Positions 16,533 to 24,780 of a DNA stretch of 58,137 bases are shown piece after piece. The notes under the pieces were generated by a model. The model searched no databases and was not told the DNA's origin. It saw only the letters and a program-made list of their open reading frames with translations. Position 1 is the stretch's first letter. Each line of letters begins with the position of its first letter. The translations under genes were made by a program, and so were the position numbers. Source of the DNA: Prolixibacteraceae bacterium (GTDB lineage Bacteria > Bacteroidota > Bacteroidia > Bacteroidales > Prolixibacteraceae); assembly GCA_021740385.1 (NCBI GenBank), contig JAIOZY010000032.1, positions 1 to 58,137 on the forward strand. Reading direction: 5' to 3'.

Positions 16533-18374
16533 TTCCACGGTTACCGATTTTGCCAGGTTGCGGGGTTGATCCACATCACAACCGCGCAGCACCGAAATGT
16601 AGTAGGCAAACAACTGCAAGGGAATAATAGCCAGTAAGGGCGTAACAACCGGGTCGGAGTAGGGGATTTCAAAAATATCGTCGACCATTTTACGCAGGGC
16701 ATTGTCGCCTTCGGTAATTACGGCAATAATGTTGCCTTTGCGGGCTTTCACTTCCTGTATGTTGCTTACAATTTTTTCGTAATAGCGGTCTTTAGCTGCC
16801 ACCACTACAACCGGCAGGTTGCTGTCGATAAGGGCAATGGGGCCGTGTTTCATTTCTCCCGCAGCATAACCTTCAGCATGGATATAGGAAATTTCCTTCA
16901 GTTTAAGCGCCCCCTCGAGGGCAACGGGGAAAAGGTAGCCCCTGCCCAGGTAAAGGGCATTTATGTTGTCCTTATAGCGTTCGGCAATTTCCTTAATACG
17001 CGGGTGGCCAACCAGTATCGATTTAATTTTTTCGGGGATGTTGTATAAATCTTCAATGATGGAATAATAACGTTCGTCGGAGATGGTTTTATGGCGGCGC
17101 GCCAGCCGCAGGGCAACAAGGGTAAGCACGGTTACCTGCGCGGTAAATGCCTTGGTCGATGCCACACCAATTTCCACGCCGGCGTGGGTGTATATCCCGG
17201 CATGGGTTTCACGCGCTATGCTCGAGCCCACCACATTGCAAATGCCCAGCACCAGGGCGCCTTTCTTTTTGGCAAGACTGATGGCGGCAATTGTATCGGC
17301 TGTTTCGCCGCTCTGGCTTATGGCCAGCACTACATCGTCTTCCTGTATAATGGGCTTCCGGTAACGGTATTCCGAGGCATATTCAACTTCAACCGGAACC
17401 TGGGCATATTCTTCAATAAGGTATTCGCCAATAAGAGCTGCATGCCACGATGTGCCGCATGCAATAATCACAATGCGTTTGGCATCGAGGATGCGCGGCA
17501 TCACTTCGTTTAAACCCCCCAGCACAACTTCCCTTGTTTCGGGGTTTATACGCCCTTTAAACGAATCGGAAATGGTTTTGGGCTGCTCAAAAATCTCTTT
17601 CAGCATGAAATGGTCGTAGCCGTTTTTCTCAAGTTCGCCTACGCTCAATTCCAGTTTCTGAATTTCAGGTGTTAATTCCTCACCGTCGTCAACACTTTTT
17701 AGCGTAAAACTGTTTTTTGAAATGATGGCCAGGTTACGATCATCTAAGTAAACCACGTTTTTGGTGTATTCAACCATGGGCGTAGCGTCCGATGCAAGGA
17801 AGTATTCCCCTTCGCCAATGCCCACGGCCAGCGGGCTCGATTTACGGGCAGCAATCAGTTTGTCGGGTTCTTCGCTGCACATAACTGCCAGGCCGTAAGC
17901 ACCTACAACCCTCGATAGTGCCATGCGCACAGCAAGTTCGGCAGTAATGTGTTTGCCTTCGGAGTACATGTATTCTATAAGGTTGGCAAGTACTTCGGTA
18001 TCGGTTTCGCTGTAAAACGTGTATCCTTTTTCTTTCAGGTCGTTTCTCAGTTTTTCGTAGTTTTCAATAATCCCGTTGTGTATAATGGTGAAAGTGCCGT
18101 TCATCGAGACGTGCGGGTGGGCATTTATGTCATTTGGCTCGCCGTGGGTGGCCCAGCGGGTATGGGCTATCCCTATGTTGCCTGAAACATCGAACCCGGT
18201 ACAGTAATTTTCAAGTTCGCTTACTTTCCCTTTTTTCTTGTGAACAATTGGTTGCTTATCGCGCGAAAGCGCAATGCCGGCCGAGTCGTATCCACGGTAT
18301 TCAAGCCTTTTTAACCCTTTTAAAAGTATTGGGTATGCATTTTTGGAACCAATATAACCTACTATTCCGCACAT
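16530..18374 (-). CDS. glmS: Glutamine--fructose-6-phosphate aminotransferase (isomerizing)
   Basis: 614 residues, canonical length. GlmS makes glucosamine-6-phosphate from fructose-6-phosphate and glutamine, the entry to peptidoglycan and lipid A amino sugars. The start MCGIVGYIGS exposes the catalytic Cys2; RWATHGEPNDINAHPH is the glutaminase domain; two SIS domains follow (CGTSWHAALIGEY, SQSGETADT; LGRGYLFPVALEGALKLKEISYIHAEGY); the C-terminus is LAKSVTVE, as in functional GlmS. The upstream gap (77 bases) is too short for a glmS ribozyme and holds the terminator of the gene behind it, so the promoter must overlap that interval. nagB, the opposing enzyme, lies 2.3 kb further on. Confidence 0.98.
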   Translation of the reverse strand: MCGIVGYIGSKNAYPILLKGLKRLEYRGYDSAGIALSRDKQPIVHKKKGKVSELENYCTGFDVSGNIGIAHTRWATHGEPNDINAHPHVSMNGTFTIIHNGIIENYEKLRNDLKEKGYTFYSETDTEVLANLIEYMYSEGKHITAELAVRMALSRVVGAYGLAVMCSEEPDKLIAARKSSPLAVGIGEGEYFLASDATPMVEYTKNVVYLDDRNLAIISKNSFTLKSVDDGEELTPEIQKLELSVGELEKNGYDHFMLKEIFEQPKTISDSFKGRINPETREVVLGGLNEVMPRILDAKRIVIIACGTSWHAALIGEYLIEEYAQVPVEVEYASEYRYRKPIIQEDDVVLAISQSGETADTIAAISLAKKKGALVLGICNVVGSSIARETHAGIYTHAGVEIGVASTKAFTAQVTVLTLVALRLARRHKTISDERYYSIIEDLYNIPEKIKSILVGHPRIKEIAERYKDNINALYLGRGYLFPVALEGALKLKEISYIHAEGYAAGEMKHGPIALIDSNLPVVVVAAKDRYYEKIVSNIQEVKARKGNIIAVITEGDNALRKMVDDIFEIPYSDPVVTPLLAIIPLQLFAYYISVLRGCDVDQPRNLAKSVTVE

Positions 18375-18413
18375 AGTTGTTTGTTTTAGTTTTTCTTAAA
18401 AAGAGCGATCAAA

Positions 18414-18437
18414 TAAAAAAGAGAGCCATTGGCCCTC
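18414..18437 (-). terminator. Rho-independent terminator after the GT5-like gene
   Basis: Read on the minus strand: GAGGGCC, loop AAT, GGCTCTC, then TTTTTTA. It lies between the stop of the GT5-like gene (18452) and the glmS ATG (18374), so the two genes are separate units. Confidence 0.75.
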
Positions 18438-18451
18438 TTGTGTAACGAAAA

Positions 18452-19264
18452 TTATTCGGTTGAAAGTATCTTTTCGTAAAAATTATCGTATTCCTCAATG
18501 TAAGTTTCCTCGGTTTGATAGTCCAACACCGGTACGCTTGCACCTTTTATGGCATCTTCCACTTCGGGTTTGTATTTTTCCGAACCCCTTATAATGCCAT
18601 CGGAATATTGAAATGCCAGTTTTTCGAGGTTCGTGTAATTGGGTTTTTCCAGAATTTTAATATCCTCTTTAGAAATTTCGTTTGAAACCACTTTTTCGGT
18701 TAAATCATTGTTAAACGATTTTTCGAGTGGGTTTTCGTAAGGTGAATAAATGACTTTCGACTGGGCAAAAAGCGGATCCTGGGCGTATGTTTTTTTGATG
18801 AATAAAGGAACAAACGAACTGATCCAGCCATGGCAGTGGATCAGGTCGGGGGCCCAGCGGAGTTTTACAACCGTTTCGAGCACGCCTTTTGCAAAAAATA
18901 CGGCCCGTTCATCATTATCCTCAAAAGGTTCGCCTGTTTTGTTGGTCATCACAAACTTACGGTGAAAATAATCTTCGTTGTCGATGAAGTAAACCTGCAT
19001 GCGGGCAGTCTGAATCGAAGCCACTTTTATAATCAGCGGATGGTCGGTATCGTTAATTACAAGGTTCATCCCCGAGAGGCGGATTACTTCGTGCAACTGG
19101 TTCCTGCGTTCGTTAACACAACCGTAACGGGGCATGAAAGTACGAATTTCTTTACCTCTTTCCTGGATGCCTTGCGGAAGGTATCGGCCAATTTTCGATA
19201 ATTCAGATTCGGGGAGATAAGGAGTAATTTCCTGAAAAATAAACAATACCTTTTTCTTTTCCAT
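18452..19264 (-). CDS. Stand-alone N-terminal GT5 (glycogen/starch synthase-like) domain protein
   Basis: 270 residues. It matches the N-terminal Rossmann half of GT5 glycogen synthases: VLFIFQEITPYLPESELSKIGR at the start, RTFMPRYGCVNERRNQLHEV, and PDLIHCHGW (the WH/DIIHCHDW strand). A full synthase is ~480 residues; the C-terminal, ADP-glucose-binding half is absent and no second half follows. The KxGGL sugar-nucleotide loop reads K24-I-G-R, so classical synthase activity is doubtful. Proteins of this half-size, encoded divergently from panC, are a known arrangement in Bacteroidota, so this is not a local truncation. Its true role is unknown. It starts 152 bases from panC in the opposite direction. 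Confidence 0.8.
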   Translation of the reverse strand: MEKKKVLFIFQEITPYLPESELSKIGRYLPQGIQERGKEIRTFMPRYGCVNERRNQLHEVIRLSGMNLVINDTDHPLIIKVASIQTARMQVYFIDNEDYFHRKFVMTNKTGEPFEDNDERAVFFAKGVLETVVKLRWAPDLIHCHGWISSFVPLFIKKTYAQDPLFAQSKVIYSPYENPLEKSFNNDLTEKVVSNEISKEDIKILEKPNYTNLEKLAFQYSDGIIRGSEKYKPEVEDAIKGASVPVLDYQTEETYIEEYDNFYEKILSTE

Positions 19265-19291
19265 TTCTATTTATCAAGGTTTTTGATTTTG

Positions 19292-19299
19292 CAAAAATA
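19292..19299 (-). promoter_or_regulatory. -7 element for the GT5-like gene
   Basis: On the minus strand this reads TATTTTTG (TAnnTTTG), 27 bases before the ATG at 19264. No matching -33 box is seen. Confidence 0.4.
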
Positions 19300-19416
19300 G
19301 TAAAAATCCCTGAATATACCATCATAAACCGGTAGTGAAGAACAGTTAAATGTTGAAAGCATGTTTGTATTATATGTGATTTATTTATTTACTTTGCAGT
19401 TTGATTTTTTGGTTTG

Positions 19417-20256
19417 ATGAAGGTTGTTTGTACAGTTGCTGACCTGAAAAAAGAAATTGATAGTCAGCGGAAAAGGAAATTGAGTATAGGGTTTGTCCCC
19501 ACCATGGGCGCCCTGCACAAGGGGCATTTGTCGCTGGTTGAAGAAGCCGGTAAACAATGCGGCTGCGTGGTGGTTAGCATTTTTGTAAATCCTACCCAGT
19601 TTAACAACACCAACGACCTTAAACGTTATCCGCGCAACCTCGATGCCGATATTGACATGTTGAAACAAACCGCCTGTAAACTGGTTTTTGCCCCATCGGT
19701 TAACGAGATATACCCCGAAAAAGACAAACGAAAGTTCGATTTCGGAAAACTCGAAACCGTGATGGAGGGAAAATTCAGGCCGGGGCATTTCAACGGGGTG
19801 GCACAGGTTGTAAGCAAGCTTTTTGATATGGTGAAGCCCGATAAAGCATTTTTTGGCCGGAAAGATTTTCAGCAACTGGCCATAATCTGCAGGCTGAACA
19901 CCATGTTGGGTACCGGAATTGAAATTATTGGCTGCCCTACCGTGCGCGAACCCGACGGCCTGGCCATGAGTTCGCGAAATAAATTGCTGAACGAAGCACA
20001 GCGGAAAAATGCCGCGCTTATTTCGCAAACACTTTTTAATGCTGTTAAAAAAACACAAACCTTAAGTGTTGGCGAATTGAAAAAATGGGTTATTGAAACC
20101 ATCGATAAAAACCCTTTCTTAGAAACAGAGTACTTTGAGTTGGTTGATGATGAAAACCTGGACCCGATCGAAAATTGGGAGGGGAAATTCAACAAAACCG
20201 GTTGTATAGCTGTTCAGTGTGGAGAGGTACGTTTAATTGATAATGTAAAGTTTTAA
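19417..20256 (+). CDS. panC: Pantothenate synthetase (pantoate--beta-alanine ligase)
   Basis: 279 residues from ATG 19417. PanC joins pantoate and beta-alanine with ATP to form pantothenate. Seen: the HIGH-type motif in [33 protein letters not shown], the pantoate-binding FGRKDFQQL, and the KMSKS-type loop in [11 protein letters not shown]. Length is standard (~280). A near-consensus -7 sequence (TTACTTTG) lies ~20 bases upstream. panD, which makes the beta-alanine used here, begins two bases after the stop, so the two are one operon. Confidence 0.97.
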   Translation: MKVVCTVADLKKEIDSQRKRKLSIGFVPTMGALHKGHLSLVEEAGKQCGCVVVSIFVNPTQFNNTNDLKRYPRNLDADIDMLKQTACKLVFAPSVNEIYPEKDKRKFDFGKLETVMEGKFRPGHFNGVAQVVSKLFDMVKPDKAFFGRKDFQQLAIICRLNTMLGTGIEIIGCPTVREPDGLAMSSRNKLLNEAQRKNAALISQTLFNAVKKTQTLSVGELKKWVIETIDKNPFLETEYFELVDDENLDPIENWEGKFNKTGCIAVQCGEVRLIDNVKF

Positions 20257-20258
20257 AA

Positions 20259-20609
20259 ATGTTTATTGAAGTTTGTAAATCGAAAATACATAAGGTAACC
20301 GTTACTGAAGCAAACCTTCAGTACGTGGGGAGTATTACCATTGACGAAGACTTGATGGATGCCGCCAACATTATTGAAAACGAAAAAGTACAGGTGGTGA
20401 ACATTAACAATGGCGAACGCTTAGAAACTTATGTGATTAAAGGCGAACGTGGCTCGGGCACCATCTGCCTTAACGGCCCGGCAGCCCGTAAGGCAGCCGT
20501 GGGCGATGTGGTTATCATTATTTCATACGCCATGCTCGACTTTGAAAAGGCCAAAACATTTAAACCCGCGCTCGTTTTCCCCGATACGGAAACAAACTCG
20601 TTGGTATAA
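20259..20609 (+). CDS. panD: Aspartate 1-decarboxylase
   Basis: 116 residues. PanD converts aspartate to beta-alanine for PanC. It is a self-cleaving pyruvoyl enzyme: the cleavage site Gly24-Ser25 is visible in [17 protein letters not shown], Ser25 becoming the pyruvoyl group. Also [22 protein letters not shown] and the conserved IISYA strand. Starts right behind panC and ends before a terminator. Typical length. Confidence 0.97.
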   Translation: MFIEVCKSKIHKVTVTEANLQYVGSITIDEDLMDAANIIENEKVQVVNINNGERLETYVIKGERGSGTICLNGPAARKAAVGDVVIIISYAMLDFEKAKTFKPALVFPDTETNSLV

Positions 20610-20627
20610 TTAATCCAATTTTACCCC

Positions 20628-20654
20628 GGGCGGTGATGGCGCCCTTTGCTTTTT
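20628..20654 (+). terminator. Terminator of panCD
   Basis: GGGCG (20628-20632), loop GTGATGG, CGCCC (20640-20644), then TTTGCTTTTT. It lies 18 bases after the panD stop and before the convergent nagB. Confidence 0.7.
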
Positions 20655-20706
20655 GTGCTAATGTGCTAAACGGTTGTTGGCCGCGCAATTCAAACTTTTC
20701 TTATTG

Positions 20707-21504
20707 TTATATTTCAAGTTGAAGGTTGTCCTTTTCAATATCTTTGAAATAGTTATACGTGCCTACTTTCAATTCATACGTGGCGGCTTCGTCGCACACA
20801 ATAATGCCTTTGGGGTGCATTTGCAAAGCACTAACCGTCCACATGTGGTTAACCCCTTCTTCAATGGCATGTTGCAAGGCACGTGCTTTATTGTGCCCGT
20901 TAACAATTATCAATACTTCTTTTGCATCGAGCACTGTGGCAATGCCAACCGTTAGTGCTGTTGTGGGAACTTTTGACGGGTCGTTGTCGAAAAAGCGGCT
21001 GTTGGCCAGGATGGTGTCCTGCGTCAAGGTTTTAACGCGTGTTCTCGATTTTAGCGATGAACCGGGTTCGTTGAAAGCCAGGTGCCCGTCGGGGCCAATG
21101 CCTCCCAAAAACAGGTCGATGCCGCCATATTGCAAAATTTTTTCTTCGTACCGGGCGCACTCTTTTTCCAAATCGGGTGCGTTGCCGTTTAAAATGTTGG
21201 CATTTTCAGGCAAAATATCGATGTGGCTGAAAAAATTGTCCCACATGAACGAATAGTAACTTTGTTCGTGCTCTTTGGGTATCCCAATGTATTCATCCAT
21301 GTTGAACGAGACCACGTTCTTAAACGATATTTTTCCACTTTTGTGCATGGCAATCAATTCTTTGTATGTTCCAAGAGGCGATGAACCCGTTGGTAAACCA
21401 AGCACAAATGGTGATGATGTGCCGTGTTGTTTGATTTTTTTGGCGATATAGGCGGCAGTCCATTTCGAGGCCGACTGGTAATCGGGTTGAATAATTAATC
21501 TCAT
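20707..21504 (-). CDS. nagB: Glucosamine-6-phosphate deaminase
   Basis: 265 residues, full length for the short NagB form. It converts glucosamine-6-phosphate to fructose-6-phosphate and ammonia, the reverse direction of GlmS metabolism. Motifs: [16 protein letters not shown] (phosphate binding), [10 protein letters not shown] (catalytic Asp region), [18 protein letters not shown] (catalytic His and Glu), [11 protein letters not shown]. Convergent with panCD. Having both nagB and glmS nearby suggests control of amino-sugar flux, though they are separate transcription units. Confidence 0.96.
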   Translation of the reverse strand: MRLIIQPDYQSASKWTAAYIAKKIKQHGTSSPFVLGLPTGSSPLGTYKELIAMHKSGKISFKNVVSFNMDEYIGIPKEHEQSYYSFMWDNFFSHIDILPENANILNGNAPDLEKECARYEEKILQYGGIDLFLGGIGPDGHLAFNEPGSSLKSRTRVKTLTQDTILANSRFFDNDPSKVPTTALTVGIATVLDAKEVLIIVNGHNKARALQHAIEEGVNHMWTVSALQMHPKGIIVCDEAATYELKVGTYNYFKDIEKDNLQLEI

Positions 21505-21536
21505 AAGGATCAGGTTTTAGGATTTTAAATTGAAAC

Positions 21537-21544
21537 CAAATATA
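21537..21544 (-). promoter_or_regulatory. -7 element for nagB
   Basis: Minus-strand TATATTTG, exact TAnnTTTG, 32 bases before the nagB ATG. A minus-strand TTTG (plus 21567-21570) is 22 bases upstream, slightly wide. Confidence 0.45.
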
Positions 21545-21609
21545 AGTAAATGTGTTTAAATAAAGTCAAATACAATAGCTTGAAGTTGGGCAATAATTTC
21601 ATACGCTTT

Positions 21610-24516
21610 CTATTGGGTCCGGTTAAATACAACGGCCACGGTTTCCACATTACCATCAACCCATAACGACAGGAAATGAAGCCCGCCTTTTTCTGTTAAG
21701 GAATGATCGAGCATCAAACGGTGCCTGCCAGCATGAAGTTTTATTTCATCTCCATCGAAAAGTACTTGTCCGCTTGATGAATAAAGCATTGCTTTCACCG
21801 AAAATACATCATTCCGGTTGGGCAAAACAAATTCCATTACAGCTACTTCGCTTATCGGGTTTGGAAAAACTTTTAAGCCATACGTTTTGTTCAATGTTGT
21901 TTGCTCAATCCCGGTCCGGAATTTTTTGTAAAAAGGCCTGCTTGCAATTGTTTCACCAAAATTGTTGTATGCTGTTATTTCGCAAAACAGCATATCGTCA
22001 TACTGTACATTGCCAAAGTTTACCAAAACCTGGGTGTCGGTATTTGCAAAACTTTCTTCAAAAACGGTTTCTTCCTGGTGGGTTATGCTCAAACGGTATC
22101 CTTGTGCGCCTGTTGCCCGTTCCCAGCTAAAAATATTTTCGGGCTCAACAAGGGTGTCGCCGGACATGGGAAGGAAAACTGAAAAACTTTCAGGGGCAAA
22201 TTCCCCGGTTTGAAAAGAAACCTTTGTCCCATACGACTGTATTGTATCAAAAAATGCCCAGGCCGAGAGTTCATATTCCACTCCTGGAAGAAGTTCGTTT
22301 TCAATTTCATTGGGTGGGCAGAAATAATTGGTGTCGGTCGTGTATTCTTTTGTGAAAGTGCTTCCACCGGTTCCCGTGTCGGTTACCTTAATAGAATATG
22401 CGGTTGCACCAGTGAGCGGTTCAAGCTCAAAACAAGGCAGGAAACCAATTCCTGTTTCGTTTAGCTGTGGTGAAATAACCTTTGGCATGCGGTTTATCCT
22501 GAAAGGGTATTCCGAATAGGTGGTAGCCGTGATGGTATAAATATCGACCCCTGCCTCAAGGAACAGGTAGAAACTGTCGCCGTAATATTCCGGTATTTTC
22601 CAGTTTAAGTTACCCTGTGAAGCAAAACCGGGTTTGTGGTTTTTCTTTTTCAGTTCGGCCAATACATTTTTTTCGTTATCGCATAAACTGATCCGTACAA
22701 AATTGATTTCACCTTCGGTTTCCCAGGTTATTTTGCATAACGAATCGATAAACATTTGTTCCCCTTCAAAGCCAAAGGGGTCAACCGGGTTAGAGTTGGG
22801 TGTTAGCAGTGTGATTGCCGGCTGTCCAAGGTACATGAAAGGTTCCGACTGGCAACGGTAATTTTCTGTGTCGCCTGTAAGTGCTTCTATACCCAATAAT
22901 TCAACGGTAATATTGGCTGTGTGGGTTGGTGGCACTTCACCCTCGTACATCCATTCGTATGTATTGTTGCCGGGAACGGAAGTAGCGTTTTCAGCAACGA
23001 CAAGTTCAAAATCGTTTTCCGGGTCGGTGTAGGTTATTTTTACTTTTTCGCCAATTCCTTCATGAAACCAACTGATCGTGTTTGCTTTTCCGGGAGCAAA
23101 ATAATCGCTGGCAGTTGGCGACTGGAATGTTAACCTGTTGTGGTATATGGTAAAAGGTGTTTCCGAAACAACAAACTCATCCGTATTTTCCCGGTTTGTA
23201 ATTTTTACCAGGCATTGAGTGGCGTTGGTGTCGGGCACGGTCCAGTTGTATGCCCCGGTTGAAGCATTCAGGCTTGAGGTTACGGGCGAATACGTTAGCC
23301 CGTTATCACACGAATAGTGCAGGTTTATTAGATTGACCCGTGAAGGGGCCGACCATGTTATTTGCAAAGACGTTGAATGTTTCTGAACAATATCCGGCCC
23401 GTTTGGAAAATCAAGTTCAATGGGCACCGTTTCGAGCAGGTCGGTTTTAAACCGGTTGAAAAGTTCGTTGTCCCCTTCTTTTCCGGTAACAATGTCGGCA
23501 TGGTTGTAACCCGCGAAATACCTTACCCGTTTGGGTGTATGTCCCTCGAAAGAAGCGCTTTGACAGGGCACGATCCCATCGTTATCGAAACCGAAACTTT
23601 CTTCAATGATGTAGGCACCAACTTTGTATTGTTGCTCAACGGTCTCGATGGGGGGGAGCAGAAACTCACCGTTTACCGTTCCGGCGTAGCAAACCATTTT
23701 CGAATCAAACTCGGTATGGGTGTTCAGATTAACAAGCCAGTTGTTCCGTTCATCGGGGTATGTGTTGTAATCGAGCAGTCCGTCGTAATTGTCCCAGCGC
23801 AGGTTGCTGCGGTTAACTTCATCGTAAGTTGTTTCTTTAAACACCAGTCCTTCAATGGTTGCCATGGTTAGTTGCATGATAAAGTTCACTTCGTTATCGC
23901 GGGCAGGGCCGTTGGCCATGGGCGAACCATGGTGGGGCGAGCCCAGCGTGATGAGCAGGTTTACATTATCGCCGCACTGCCTGCCTAAATAATTGCCGCT
24001 TGTATACGTATTCTCAATCATGAACGAACGGGAAACCAATCCACCCATGCTGTGTGCAATAATTACAAAAGGTTGTTGGTGCAGGCCTTCCTCCTGAAGT
24101 TTGTCACGCAGCAGTGTTCCCAGCTCCTGTATCGAAACTGCGTTCGAATAGTATTTTACGTAGTAGGGCTTGAAGTTGTTGCGCAGTTCGAAATCGTTGA
24201 GCAGGAAGCTTTTGAAAAAGTCCCAGTAGCCTGTTCCCGGTGGTGCCGGCCTGCCCTGGAAACTCCAGCCATGGACTATGATGATTGGTGTTTTCCCATC
24301 GGGATCAATTTCAGGGTTTGGGTCTTCAATATAAAGCAATTCTTCATCGCTTTTGAAGTGTGAAAATGACACGTGTTCGGGTTCCGATGTTGCAACCGAT
24401 ATTTTTGATGTTTCGTTTTGTGGTGTTGTTTTTTCCTTCCCCGGGGGAATTTCCGACCAGGAATAGGAGACCGGGAACATAAGGAAAACCAGGCATAGTA
24501 AAAGGACGTTCTTCAT
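21610..24516 (-). CDS. Secreted lipase/esterase-type alpha/beta hydrolase with T9SS C-terminal sorting domain
   Basis: 968 residues. Signal peptide (MKNVLLLCLVFLMFPVSYSW). Residues ~70-380 are an alpha/beta hydrolase like PGAP1/triacylglycerol lipases: oxyanion HG at 82-83 (IIIVHGWS), nucleophile elbow AHSMGG with Ser156, LGSPHHGSP, an acidic residue in FDNDGIVP and a His in YNHADIV. Residues ~385-870 are beta-sandwich repeats (PDIVQKHSTSLQITWSAP and a second ITWETEGEINFVRIS) of Ig/FN3 type. The last ~85 residues (LKVFPNPISEVAVMEF ... SSGQVLF ... KGGLHFLSLWV) are a type A T9SS sorting domain, so the protein crosses the outer membrane through the PorW/PorX-linked system encoded in this window. 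Substrate unknown. Transcribed away from radA. Confidence 0.88.
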   Translation of the reverse strand: MKNVLLLCLVFLMFPVSYSWSEIPPGKEKTTPQNETSKISVATSEPEHVSFSHFKSDEELLYIEDPNPEIDPDGKTPIIIVHGWSFQGRPAPPGTGYWDFFKSFLLNDFELRNNFKPYYVKYYSNAVSIQELGTLLRDKLQEEGLHQQPFVIIAHSMGGLVSRSFMIENTYTSGNYLGRQCGDNVNLLITLGSPHHGSPMANGPARDNEVNFIMQLTMATIEGLVFKETTYDEVNRSNLRWDNYDGLLDYNTYPDERNNWLVNLNTHTEFDSKMVCYAGTVNGEFLLPPIETVEQQYKVGAYIIEESFGFDNDGIVPCQSASFEGHTPKRVRYFAGYNHADIVTGKEGDNELFNRFKTDLLETVPIELDFPNGPDIVQKHSTSLQITWSAPSRVNLINLHYSCDNGLTYSPVTSSLNASTGAYNWTVPDTNATQCLVKITNRENTDEFVVSETPFTIYHNRLTFQSPTASDYFAPGKANTISWFHEGIGEKVKITYTDPENDFELVVAENATSVPGNNTYEWMYEGEVPPTHTANITVELLGIEALTGDTENYRCQSEPFMYLGQPAITLLTPNSNPVDPFGFEGEQMFIDSLCKITWETEGEINFVRISLCDNEKNVLAELKKKNHKPGFASQGNLNWKIPEYYGDSFYLFLEAGVDIYTITATTYSEYPFRINRMPKVISPQLNETGIGFLPCFELEPLTGATAYSIKVTDTGTGGSTFTKEYTTDTNYFCPPNEIENELLPGVEYELSAWAFFDTIQSYGTKVSFQTGEFAPESFSVFLPMSGDTLVEPENIFSWERATGAQGYRLSITHQEETVFEESFANTDTQVLVNFGNVQYDDMLFCEITAYNNFGETIASRPFYKKFRTGIEQTTLNKTYGLKVFPNPISEVAVMEFVLPNRNDVFSVKAMLYSSSGQVLFDGDEIKLHAGRHRLMLDHSLTEKGGLHFLSLWVDGNVETVAVVFNRTQ

Positions 24517-24624
24517 AATTTTTAAATAAACATGTTACGAATATACATAAAAACAAAATTTAAATCACAAAAGCCCTACTTCATAAAACCTGCTTTTTTT
24601 GTATTAAGTTACATCGGTTGTCAG

Positions 24625-24689
24625 GTTGTTATTGTTGTCCGCTTCGCCTTATCTTTTTTAATCTTGTGAACAACGACAACAATAACAAC
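24625..24689. repeat. 15-bp perfect inverted repeat with GCTTCGC loop motif
   Basis: GTTGTTATTGTTGTC at 24625-24639 is the exact reverse complement of GACAACAATAACAAC at 24675-24689, with a 35-base loop that opens with CGCTTCGCCTTAT. It lies in the 264-base divergent gap between the lipase and radA. A related block (TTGTCTGCTTCGCGTTAT) occurs at 56888-56905, also beside an inverted repeat. Too long a loop for a terminator; probably a dispersed element. Confidence 0.6.
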
Positions 24690-24747
24690 TTATAACATAC
24701 CAATACCCCAAAATTATTTTTCATTTTCAGCCCCAATTCTCTCTTCC

Positions 24748-24776
24748 TTGAGTTTGGATTTTTCTTAATATCTTTG
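24748..24776 (+). promoter_or_regulatory. radA promoter; transcript nearly leaderless
   Basis: TTG at 24748-24750, an 18-base spacer, then TATCTTTG at 24769-24776: both halves of the Bacteroidota consensus at the ideal distance. The -7 box ends only 4 bases before the radA ATG at 24781, so transcription should begin at or next to the start codon. Confidence 0.75.
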
Positions 24777-24780
24777 ATCC

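Noticed and set aside
18375-18451. Possible glmS ribozyme upstream of glmS
   Set aside because: The 77-base gap is mostly a terminator for the upstream gene and lacks the size and pairing of the ribozyme.
19381-20058. 225-codon minus-strand frame opposite panC
   Set aside because: panC is unambiguous on the plus strand and the antisense product has no recognisable features.
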